From Lonicera japonica (taxonomy: Eukaryota; Streptophyta; Magnoliopsida; Dipsacales; Caprifoliaceae), in assembly GCA_021464415.1 (NCBI GenBank), contig CM038471.1, positions 15,848,422 to 15,912,421 of the forward strand: a stretch of 64,000 nucleotides of DNA. The letters run 5' to 3'. Position 1 is the stretch's first letter. Each line of letters starts with the position of its first letter. Below, in pieces: positions 1 through 9,197 of the stretch. The position numbers were made by a program, and so were the translations under genes. The notes beneath the pieces were generated by a model. That model was not told the origin of the DNA, searched no databases, and saw only the letters and a program-made list of their open reading frames with translations.

Positions 1-1085
1 TGAGAATAGATGATGTCAGCCCAGATGGGCCTGGTAATACCGAAACGGGCATAATTGAACTAACGAGTCAATCGAGCACGCCACATCCTCTTTACCGATA
101 AAGAAACATGCGAGGTCACAAATTTAGACTCAGAGGAGAAGTTATTCAAACCAAGGGGAATGTCTTGAGGAACGTTGAACTGCCGAAAAAGACGTCCTGG
201 GAGATAAAAGGAGGTAAACCAGAGCCCGCGGAGCCGAACATAGTTTTGACCTCCTGTACTAAGCACCATCGCCATCAGCTTCCACCAAGGAATGTTCCAT
301 CGGATAGCCTGAAAGTTCTCCGAAAACCACACCATCCAATCAAAGGAAGACATGGTCAAAGCACGAAAGAGGGGACGACGAAAAAAGTACGTCGGATTGT
401 CAAGTCGCACCCCGTTGAAACCCACCGACCGAAAACGCTCTAACAGCCACATGTATAGCAAACGGGGGCTTCCCTTGAAAAAGGGTGAGGCTCCCCTTTT
501 AAGATCATCTAGGCCGTTCAGAGTCTCTGCAAGAACAATTGGCACTATAGACTCCCCGTTCCTAGCATGGTAAATCAAAATCAGAATAGTCGGATCAACA
601 CGGGAAGAGCCCGTCACCAATAGCATATCAGAAACAAGACAGATCAAGGCTTTCGCAGTACGCCCCACGCTATAAGAAGCTCTGTCCTTATAACGATGGA
701 AGAACCTCACCATTTTATGGAGGTCAAGAAGCCCGTCGTTAATAAAATCATCGCAGGCCGCTTGGGGAATGGCTAACAGAGCGATCAGTATATCTCGAGG
801 ACCGATTTTTTCTATAAGAACAACCATCGGGAGACGGACATCATAACGCAACAGCCAGGAAAACTCCTCGTAAGTCGGGCAGAGCTCATCTAACCCGAAG
901 CGGAAAAGATGATCAGCGGGGCTCCAGAAATACAAAGTGCCCAGCAAAAAGGAAAAATCTACAGAACGATGGCACCAGCCTGCTAAAGGACTGAACGCAC
1001 CAAAGTTCAAGCCATTCTCAGAAGATATCAGAGCATCTCGGGCTTCAACATAAGAAAAATCAGAATTTGTGCGATAAGAAGACAT
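1..1085 (-). pseudogene. PMD/DUF7745-like gene 1, 3' part outside window
   Basis: A minus-strand frame runs from ATG at 1085 to a TAG at 60-62 (341 codons), then stays open to the window edge (FNYARFGITRP...), so the TAG probably interrupts a longer gene. I recognise the DUF7745/plant-mobile-domain style: an LFRFGLDELCPTYEEFSWLL segment (about residues 60-80), a middle helix-rich part, and a C-terminal WMVWF...W.IPWW...V.LRGL...YLPGRLFRQF block. Such domains are known from plant silencing factors (MAIN/MAIL1) and from transposons that captured them. Function here is unknown; a nuclear role is inferred from the family only. It lies downstream of, and in the same orientation as, the second PMD-like gene and shares its promoter palindromes. 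No intron is evident. The ATG is placed about 40 bp from a TATA box. Confidence 0.6.
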
Positions 1086-1210
1086 TTCGGGAAAGGTGTG
1101 GGGATGAAGGAAGGAAGATGGGTGTATTTATAGCAAAAAAAGAGGGTCCTGTGCCTGTTTGTCGCGTGACAAACCCATATCTAGGAGGGATTGTCGCGCG
1201 ACAATCCTCC
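1086..1210 (-). promoter_or_regulatory. Promoter of PMD-like gene 1 with two palindromes
   Basis: On the minus strand a TATAAATA box lies at 1132-1125, about 40 bp before the ATG. Immediately upstream are TTTGTCGCGTGACAAA (1158-1173, one mismatch) and the perfect 20-bp palindrome GGATTGTCGCGCGACAATCC (1188-1207). The same core recurs three times before the other PMD-like gene. The TATA assignment is by motif and spacing; the role of the palindromes is inferred. Confidence 0.5.
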
Positions 1211-1600
1211 TTGGTGTACCCTGTTTTGGCTTTTCTTACCCGTAAGAGTCATTTTTGCCAAAAAAATCACTTTTGCATGCACTGTGCTCACTTTGTTCTT
1301 TTGCAGAAACCCTAAGTATCGCCACATTACAAGGTATGGCTCCTAAATTATCGATTCACGTAATTATTACCTTTTCATCACGGATAAGGAATAAAAAACA
1401 CATAATCAGACACAAATAAAGATTTTTATAAAAATTAATAAAAGAACAGTTTTCAAGAAACTAAATCTCTGTCTAAATATCTAAAAATAAAACTACATAT
1501 CTGTTTCAAACTAACAAAAAGTGCAGGAAAGAAAAGCTAATCTACTCGAGCGCGCTTTGACACACTCCCACTATTGCCCGAGCCCTCCTCGGGAATAAGG
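1211..1600. other. Intergenic spacer between the two PMD-like genes
   Basis: AT-rich sequence between the TGA that ends the second PMD-like gene and the palindromes of the first. I see no ORF, repeat or RNA gene in it. It would hold the 3' UTR of the upstream gene. Confidence 0.4.
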
Positions 1601-4600
1601 TCAACCACTGGGACACCATGAGTAGGAGGGACTACCGCCTGTGAAGGCCCCCATCGACTGGACAGGAGCCGTAGGACGGATCACCGAGGACCGAGAGTGC
1701 CTAGAAGTCCGACTACTACTCCTCCGAGACTCCGTCCGGGCATGAGAAGAAGTCAGAGGGTCGCCCGGTCGTAAAGAAACGTCAATCGCCCTCTGATAGT
1801 CATGCATGTAAGCTAGAGGGTCTCGACCGATGTACTGGAGAAGGTTCCAGTTGTAGAGGTGCTGGGCATGCCAAGCCCTCAGATTCGCCACCCGTACACT
1901 CACCCGCTGTAAAAGACATAAGATAAGAGAATCAACACAGTCGAAATAAATAAATATAGATATAAAAGTATCAAGAAAAGTTGAAGTAGGTACCTCGTCG
2001 TCAAAGCAACCACCCAAGAAGTCAAAAGCGTCCTCAGGAAGAGGATACTCGGGCACCGTATATCGACGTAGACCGGCGCCGATATAAGAAATATCTCTGG
2101 GAAGTGGAGGAAGATCCACCGAAGGAATGGACAAGCCCGCCGAAACATCAGTAGAAGTGGACCCACCCTCCTCGCGAATCGGGAACAGGGGAGGCTGAGA
2201 AGATGAGCCACCGAGACCCGGAGATCGGGCCGGAGGGCCCATAACAGTCGACGAAAGAGGGGTTAGTGTGGCATATGTGCGGATGCCCGGAGGATCCACG
2301 ACGGCCGTCGCTCTCAAAGGGGGGACCCCGCTGGAAGGAGTGGTCACAGCAGCAGGAGGGGTCAGCCCAAATTGCTCATAGTTGACCCTGAAGTCCACAG
2401 GCTCCCAGGATCGCTCCGAAAAATCTGCTGCCCCTCTCTCAGCAGCCTCAAAAATAGCCTCCGGAGATGCTGACGGACCGGTGGAGAACTCAAAACCCTC
2501 AGCAGGCTGCTCCTCTCTAGGCGTAGTCTGGGGAGGCTACTCTGGAACAGCCACTGCCCCACCTCCCTCACCGCCCTCGAGTCTATCATCACCTCCATCG
2601 GGCCTATCATCACCTCCCTCAGCACCGGCAGGGACGTCCCTCTCTCCTTCGGGGTCGTCATCGTCAGAGTCCAAAATGTTATCCCGCTGATTAGGGATAG
2701 GCGGCAGCTGACCAGGAACCGTCCGGGACAAATGAGTCTGTCCTCGTATATAGTTGGGATCACCGCCCAACGCTCGGTATCTCTCGTGGAAGACTCGTCC
2801 CCGAGTCCCCTTCGGCTCCCTCATTAAGTAACGGGAAGCAAAGACAGCATAATCTCTCTCTTCGGTGAACATCCAAAAACCGAGCCCGTCAACCAATGCC
2901 TACACCATCACCGGGTCGATCTCGCCCGTCCGCCTCATCAGAATTGGCAGGAATGAAGGAACTCTAGGCCACTGTGCCGGTGTATGCTGGCGAATAACTC
3001 TCTCGCCCAAGTAGAAGTGGAGGCCGTACTCATCCCTGATAAGCCGCCTGGTCCTTGAGGCAGTCAGAGCACGGCCATATCCAAAATGGAGACCCAAATC
3101 ACCCCAAAGGGCCCACTCAATCTGAACAAAACCAAATTTTATTTCAATTATTTGTATTCTATTTTACTAATTAAATATTAAAAAGAAAGAATACTAAGAT
3201 ATTTACCTTCTCTTCCAACAGGTCATGGACGGCAGCAGCTTCCGTCTCCCGAGTCCGATATACATAGGGAGCCCTGTAGTTCCCCGCAATGAATCGACGG
3301 AGAAAAGGAAACTGATCCTCGTTCTCGACGAGGAGATCCACCTGGGCATGACCCAAATAGGTATACGCCACGAACCAACTCTGAAGAGGAGACATAAAGA
3401 ATATCAGCAACAACAGATAATAAATATAAGGGACTGAAGCAAAGATAAAAGGACAAAAGAACATACCTCCCACAGCAAATAAAAGCCCTTGAGGTTCAGG
3501 GCTAGATGACGAGAAACCTGGTCCATAGCATCATAAAGGACGGCAAGAATGAAACCGCCCCAGTCATAGTCGAACATGATGCTGAAGTCCCGGAAATAGG
3601 GCAGCCACCAGAGATAGGCCGTGTCCCCCTCATGGGCCTCGAATAAATCATGTAGCGTCACTAGAAGAAGGATGCGGGCATACTGGCGCTCCTCCTGACG
3701 GGTCATCGGCGCTCCAGAAGTAATTAGTCGGGCCCTCTCTGTAGCCAGGCGTGTAACCAAGACAGCCCGAGGAATCGTATCGCCTGAACTCAGTCGCTCA
3801 GGAAACCACCCAAGTGCACCCACGATGCCCTCTGCCGTCAGACGCAAAGGAACATCAATCTATATGGGGACCCCCCCTAAAGGAATCCCGGTCAAAGTAA
3901 ATAAATCGAGGGGGGTCATCATCATCTCCCCCCAACTCTAGTGGAAGGTATGAGTGGTGTCCCACCAGTGACAGGCCAGAGCCAACACCAACACAGCCGC
4001 CCTAGATACCTGCTCCAGGAGGGCGTCAAAAAGAGGACCAAATGGAGTCGCAAGGAGAAACTCCTGGACAGGGGCCGGTGCCTGTCGCCACTCTATGGAA
4101 ATAGTGTTGGGAGAACCCTAACCTCGGCCAACCCACTGCAGACAAAGCGGAGATATAAAAATATGAGAAATCTGAGGGTACTTTGGTGTAATTATGAGAG
4201 ATATAGGGTTATAAGGGTAAATTATGTAATTTTCCAAAACCTGAGGGTACTTTGGTGTAATTATGAGAGATATAGGGTTATAAGGGTAAATTATGTAATT
4301 TTCCAAAACCTGAGGGTACTTTGTAATTATGAGAGATATAGGGTTATAAGGGTAAATTATGTAATTTTCCGAAACCTGAGGGTACTTTGGTGTAATTATG
4401 AGAGATATATGGTTATAAGGGTAAATTATGTAATTTTCCGAAACCTGAGGGTACTTTGGTGTAATTATAAGAGATATAGGATTATAAGGGTAAATTATGT
4501 AATTTTCCAAAACCTGAGGGTACTTTGGTGTAATTATGAGAGATATAGGGTTATAAGGGTAAATTATGTAATTTTCTGAAACCTGAGGGTAGTTTGGTGT

Positions 4601-5055
4601 AATTATGAGAGATATAGGGTTATAAGGGTAAATTATGTAATTTTCCAAAATCCTAAAAGGGTATCACAAGTAAAAGTATGTGTTCTCTAAATCGGACGTT
4701 ATTTCGAGGCAGACATGCATACTAACATTGTTTAAAAATACATGCAGGAAACAATAGAAATAAAAGAACAAATAAATACACGTAGGAAAGGAATTTCAAG
4801 AGAACATACCAGAGACCGTCGACGGATCTCATGAGAAACAGGCTCTAACAAGAGCCATGGAACATCCGGGACTGGAGCAGCCCGGGTAACATCTCGGTAG
4901 ACCACCGCCCGACCGCGGTCCACCCCATCCTCGCCATACCAGTCAAGGTCCTCCTAGTCATCATGGTGAGGGCTGCACCGCAGAACGCCCTGAGCGTCGG
5001 TAAAGGTGACCTCCTCCTGGTCACCCTTCAGTCTATCAGGCTGAGCAGGATCCAT
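1601..5055 (-). pseudogene. Plant mobile domain (aminotransferase-like) gene 2, five exons, six TAG stops
   Basis: Reconstructed exons on the minus strand: 5055-4810, 4135-3467, 3380-3207, 3121-1994 and 1906-1601. All introns are GT-AG and phase 0; three are 85-87 bp and intron 1 is 674 bp. Total 841 codons including a terminal TGA. Exon 2 carries the PMD hallmark (THTFH.SWGEMMMTPLDLF followed by TGIPLGG), and exons 2-3 carry the usual YLWWLPYF, WGGFILAVLYDAM and GFYLLWEVWF blocks. The C-terminal half is Pro/Ser/Asp-rich, with an acidic patch near 2660. Six in-frame TAGs interrupt it (4954-4956, 4118-4120, 3938-3940, 3860-3862, 2900-2902, 2537-2539), with no frameshift and no internal TAA or TGA. 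It is therefore a recently decayed gene. PMD proteins act in silencing or ride on transposons; which applies here cannot be told. Splice sites were chosen by eye. Confidence 0.65.
4172..4651. repeat. 69-bp minisatellite, seven copies, in intron 1 of PMD-like gene 2
   Basis: Units start with CTGAGGGTACTTTGGTG at 4172, 4241, 4310, 4376, 4445, 4514 and 4583. The period is 69 bp; the third unit is 66 bp because of a 3-bp deletion. Copies differ at only a few positions. Because 69 is divisible by three, long frames open on both strands, but these are artefacts of the repeat. The array ends just before the intron 1 acceptor at 4136. Confidence 0.9.
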
Positions 5056-5280
5056 CTGTGTATATAGAGAGTAGTGAGAAAGTCAGAAAATCATAAAAAG
5101 CGGCAGGGCTTCCGCGCTTGAGAGAAGAGAGAAAGAGAGCTAGAGAGAGAAAGAGAAAGGAGAGAATGAGGCGGAATGAGCTCAGCAAAGGGTATATATA
5201 ATACACCAGTTTGTCGAGCGACAAATGGGCTCATTGTCGCGCGACAAAGATCCCTGCCCCGAAATGTCGCGCGACATATT
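5056..5280 (-). promoter_or_regulatory. Promoter and leader of PMD-like gene 2 with three palindromes
   Basis: Reading the minus strand toward the ATG at 5055: palindromes ATGTCGCGCGACAT (5264-5277), TTGTCGCGCGACAA (5234-5247) and TTTGTCGAGCGACAAA (5210-5225, imperfect centre); then a TATATATA box (5200-5193); then a strongly CT-rich leader (about 5170-5100). The last palindrome ends about 10 bp from the TATA box. The layout matches the promoter of the neighbouring PMD-like gene. Function of the palindromes is inferred. Confidence 0.5.
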
Positions 5281-6122
5281 GACCCCCTTGCCTGATTTTT
5301 TGACCTTTGTCTCATTTTATCTCCTGCAGAGGTACTTCAGAGGAACAATTTTCGAAAAACTTGCTAAATACCGCACACCCAGGATGAAAACTCGAGGAAA
5401 AGACTTCCAAATCATCTCCCTGAAAATGCGAGAACGAAATACAAACAGTTAAAAGTAGTCTCTGATCTCCCAAAAAAGACCGAGACCATCAAAGAGAAAA
5501 AGCAAAAATATCAAAGATAAGACGGGAATAGAAAAAATTGAAAGAGTAGAAAAGAGAAAGAACCCGCACGAGCGCCCAGAGCGAGCGAGAGAAACAGAAA
5601 TGTAGAGTGACAGGGAGACCCACACCAAAAGTGACAGCTAGGCCAAAATCGGCTCAGGGCTTCGTTTTGGGTGAGTAAGGCTCCTGGTCACGACAAAGGG
5701 ATAAAAGGACTCCTGGTCAAAAACAGAGAAGGCCAGGAAAAGTCGTCCCCAAAAGAGGGAGAAATAAGGGCATCGAAAAACAGAATACGATGTGGGTCTA
5801 CCAAAAGAGAAAACTAAGAAGAGAACAGAGATCAGAGATTGAACTTTCAAACAAATTTTCTTTTCACCACGATACAGAAGAGATGGTTTGGAAAACCTAG
5901 AATCATCACTCTGCGGAGAGCAAAAGAAATCCGAAAACTGCCTTCTGAGAGAAGTATCTTCACTAAAAGAAAACATGAGTAAAGTTAAGAAAGATACAGG
6001 AAAACGGACATCCAGATAAAGATTAGACCCCGAGAAGCTCTTTTCACCCTCACAAAAATTTCTCTCTCTCACTCTAGCAGTCTAAGAGAGACAACAAACA
6101 AATTCACCAGAGTACAACACAA
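5281..6122. other. Unassigned sequence upstream of PMD-like gene 2
   Basis: Purine-rich on the plus strand, with no recognisable domain. A 144-codon minus-strand frame (5638-6072) is low in complexity and has no family signature, so I do not call it a gene. No LTR terminus or TIR was seen. Confidence 0.35.
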
Positions 6123-6829
6123 GCCCTCGCCAGAGGCAAAAATACTCACAAAAGCCCTCTCAGAGGCAATTTCCTTTCTTTTTTACAAAACAAAAGCCCT
6201 CCCAGAGAGGCACAAGTGTAGTAATGGTAGTCCTCCCACCTGAGGTGAAGCCCTCCCAGAGAGGCACAAGTGTAGCAATGGTAGTCCTCCCACCTGAGGC
6301 GAGAAGATCAAAAGCCCTCGCAGAGAGGCACATTGTAGAAATGGTAGTCCTCCCACCTGAGGCGAAGCCCTCCCAGAGAGGCATAGTGTAGCAATGGTAG
6401 TCCTCCCACCTGAGGCGAGAAGATCAAAAACCCTCCCAGAGAGGCACAGTGTAGCAATGGTAGTCCTCCCACCTGAGGCGAGAAGATCAAAAAGCCCTCC
6501 CAGAGAGGCACAGTATAGCAATGGTAGTCCTCCCACCTGAGGTAAGAAGATCAGAAGCCCTCCCGGAGAGGTACAGTGGAGCAATGGTAGTCCTCCCACC
6601 TGAGGCGAGAAGATCATAAGCCCTCCTGGAGAGGCACAGTGGAGCAATGGTAGTCCTCCTAACTGAGGCGCAAAATGGAACAAAAGGTAGTCCTCCCATC
6701 TGAGGCTAATGGAGCAATGGTAGTCCTCCCGTCCGAGGAGAGTGGAGCAAGTGAAACTCCTCGAAAGAGGATATGAGGTAAACAAAAGCCTTCTCCGGAG
6801 GCAAAACCAAACAGAAAACCCTCTACGGG
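6123..6829. repeat. Compound minisatellite (about 47-63-bp units)
   Basis: About ten units alternate a CCCTCCCAGAGAGGCAC block with a GGTAGTCCTCCCACCTGAGG block; some units also carry GAGAAGATCAAAA. The array is dense from about 6190 to 6770, with single degenerate blocks at 6123, 6151 and 6785. Unit length varies because the GAGAAGATC segment is absent from some copies. The array stops at the truncated end of the neighbouring LTR (about 6830). Confidence 0.8.
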
Positions 6830-7542
6830 AAAAATAATGAATAGTAAAGGAGAAAACGATTCGGAACTTAAATCTTGGATGGGAGATGAGAGATGTGTAT
6901 AATCTCTAGTATCTCTCTCTCTCTAGATCTCTCTAGACTCTCCCTCACTCCCTTTCTATGTTGGGTGCTCGAAAGTGGGGTTGTAGGGGTGTTAAATGAC
7001 GTAAAAACGGGTTAAAAACGCTCAAAACCGACTTACATGTGAACCATGATCGATCATGGGTCCCCCCATGATCGATCATGAACCCTTATGGAATTCTCTG
7101 GAGGACCATGATCGATCATGGCCCTTCTATGATCGATCATGGAAGTCACTGCAACAGTAAATGACTTTCTGAGCCCGAAACGGACCTCGAAACGGCTGAA
7201 TCTCGACTCGGCCCAAACACGAAAGTTGTAGAGGGCAAAGAAATGAAGACGTGACCAAAAATGGAGAGTCATTTGGCCATCGAAAGAAGAAGTTATGGCC
7301 TCTCAAAGTTGGCTAGAAATTGACGAATAGCGAAAAGTCGAAATACGCGATTATCGCCTCGGTTTCGATCCGAACCACTCGAATCACTAAACAAACACTC
7401 ACGTGAGTGGAAAGAGGCTAATATGACCAATAAAGAGTTCTAGAACATTACGAGGCTCTCCAAATCAAAATTTCACCACCCGAGGTGAAATAAGCAGACG
7501 AATGAAAGCAACTACGAGGAAACGAAAGAACGGGGTGTTACA
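6830..7542 (-). repeat. Truncated 3' LTR of the non-autonomous gypsy element
   Basis: Begins (minus strand) with TGTAACACCCCGTTC at 7542 and breaks off at about 6830 beside the minisatellite. It contains four CATGATCGATCATG-type palindromes (7044-7059, 7066-7080, 7106-7121, 7128-7142). The breakpoint sits at a short A-rich patch, consistent with illegitimate recombination. Confidence 0.8.
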
Positions 7543-8452
7543 ACCTCCCCTCCTTAAACAAATTTCGTCCTCGAAATTTAATAAGAGGAGTACAAAGCAA
7601 GAGAACGTACAAGTACTGGACTGGCACTAAGTCTCCCCTCCTTAAAAAGGAGAAACCGTGACTATAAATGAAACAAATCCAAATCTATAGCTCACAGTAG
7701 GAGGTACCACCTCCTCAAATGACAAGGAAACATAATACCAGGCTAGAAATCCCTCGCACACTCTCGAAAGGATATCATCAACACAGTATATCCGCATGAT
7801 GAGGCACAAGACCCTTTACTAACACGGAAACAACCATAGTCGGGAATTCGAAACGAAATAACTCCCAAGCAATTGGGAATGCTAAACCAATATGGATAAG
7901 GTAGATATAGCGTATCCACAAATCCAACACATCAAGTCACAACTAAAATGATAAAATCCCTCAAAAAGGATCCACAATCACATAAAAAGGATATGTCTCA
8001 CATCCTAGATTCCTATGAATAAAAGTCTAACCATACTCGGGAAAACAATAACAATCGCGCTACATGAATTACTCAGAAAAAAAATATCCGATGCTAATCA
8101 AACTCGAGGTTCACCCATTGAAATCAAAGAACGCATAATGTGAACACGGGAAGTGGGATTAATTGGCCACTAACACTAGTAAGCCACGTTTTACTTTTCG
8201 TTGGCGACAGAAGATCGTTGATTTATAATTTAATCATCCGTTGGCCATTCGACTGACTAAAATATAACTCAGCAATTGCCCATTGCTAACTTGATGGCAA
8301 AACTTATCCCGAGTACAAATCAAATTTTAAGAAAAACAACGGATTCAAAGGAAACAACACAGTTATATTATGGATGGTACGAAGCAATTTATGAAAGTAA
8401 TCGATACAAAAAGAATGAAATGAGGAGGCATTACCTATTCCCAAGACTTGCC
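7543..8452 (-). other. Polypurine tract and non-coding 3' internal region
   Basis: On the minus strand AAGGAGGGGAGGT (7555-7543) abuts the 3' LTR and is preceded by TTTCGAGGACGAAATTTG, the usual chromovirus pre-PPT segment. A second PPT-like CTCCCCTCCTTA lies at 7633-7644. The remainder to 8452 shows no domain. The internal side of the LTR at 53291-56223 has the same two-PPT layout. Confidence 0.6.
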
Positions 8453-9073
8453 TTAACCAGGAGGACGTGCACTCGACGACCTGCTAGTTCCCGAACCACT
8501 AGCTCCACTACGCTTCCGTTGTGCCACTCCGGACTGACGCCTCTCTCCACACCTAGGACAATCCTTACGATAGTGATCGGGGCTATGACAAATGAAACAA
8601 CCAGTTCTAGGGCTTTTAAGAGGACACTTTCGTGTCTTATGCTCATGAGACCCACATAAGGAACAAACACGAAACTTCGGCTCTCGACTTACTCTACTAG
8701 TAAACGAACTAGATGGTAAGATGATAACTTCCCCGGTTCCCACAATCAACTCCCGACAATGACGCTTAGCTAACGGTTCGCTCTCTCTCGTGACCTGCCC
8801 GGAACCACTCGTCCAAAAGGGACAATACATCAACACATGCTCGACTGACCCACAATAATGACATGCCTGAGAAGGGGACTTGTGCTCAGCGAAAATAATC
8901 TTGGACTCGTCAGTTTGAACAGCCCTATCCACCTTCTCTACCAATCCCAAAGCGGAGTCGGTACCAACACCGACACTCACGGTAGATGGAGGAGTAACAT
9001 TTACGTCACTAGAAAAGGACATCCTGAAAGAAAGTTGCGCACAATGAACAAAAGATAAGGGTGTAATATGCAT
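8453..9073 (-). CDS. Gag C-terminal zinc-knuckle protein (206 codons)
   Basis: Open frame with ATG at 9073 (bounded upstream by TAA) and a second in-frame ATG at 9022. It contains three CCHC-type knuckles in order: CHYCGSVEHVLMYC, CSLCGSHEHKTRKC and CFICHSPDHYRKDC, followed by a basic Ser/Arg-rich tail. Such knuckles bind genomic RNA in the retrotransposon capsid. The usual upstream capsid (retrotransposon gag) domain is missing: only about 110 bp separate the PBS from the ATG. It may be a deletion remnant, or the sole protein of a TR-GAG-like element. The frame has no internal stop, unlike most frames in this window. Confidence 0.6.
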   Translation of the reverse strand: MHITPLSFVHCAQLSFRMSFSSDVNVTPPSTVSVGVGTDSALGLVEKVDRAVQTDESKIIFAEHKSPSQACHYCGSVEHVLMYCPFWTSGSGQVTRESEPLAKRHCRELIVGTGEVIILPSSSFTSRVSREPKFRVCSLCGSHEHKTRKCPLKSPRTGCFICHSPDHYRKDCPRCGERRQSGVAQRKRSGASGSGTSRSSSARPPG

Positions 9074-9182
9074 ATGGACGACCCCTTACACGGAACAAAT
9101 CGCTACTCAACAAGACACACTCGTAACGCTCACTCTAAATGCATAACTACCCATAAACCCCACGAAGATAATCGAACATATA

Positions 9183-9194
9183 GCTCTGATACCA
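9183..9194 (-). other. Primer-binding site, initiator-Met tRNA
   Basis: The minus strand reads TGGTATCAGAGC, complementary to the 3' end of plant initiator-Met tRNA, 3 bp inside the LTR edge (LTR ends ...GGGCGTCACA, then AGT, then the PBS). It fixes both the orientation and the LTR boundary at 9198. Confidence 0.85.
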
Positions 9195-9197
9195 ACT

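Noticed and set aside
3941..4648. Long overlapping frames on both strands (212 and 176 codons)
   Set aside because: They are produced by the 69-bp tandem repeat, whose length is a multiple of three, and lie inside an intron.
5638..6072. 144-codon minus-strand frame
   Set aside because: No recognisable motif and skewed composition; no support from splice signals or homology.
6160..6785. Repetitive minus-strand frames (up to 200 codons)
   Set aside because: They read through the compound minisatellite; several overlapping frames are equally open and none has a domain.
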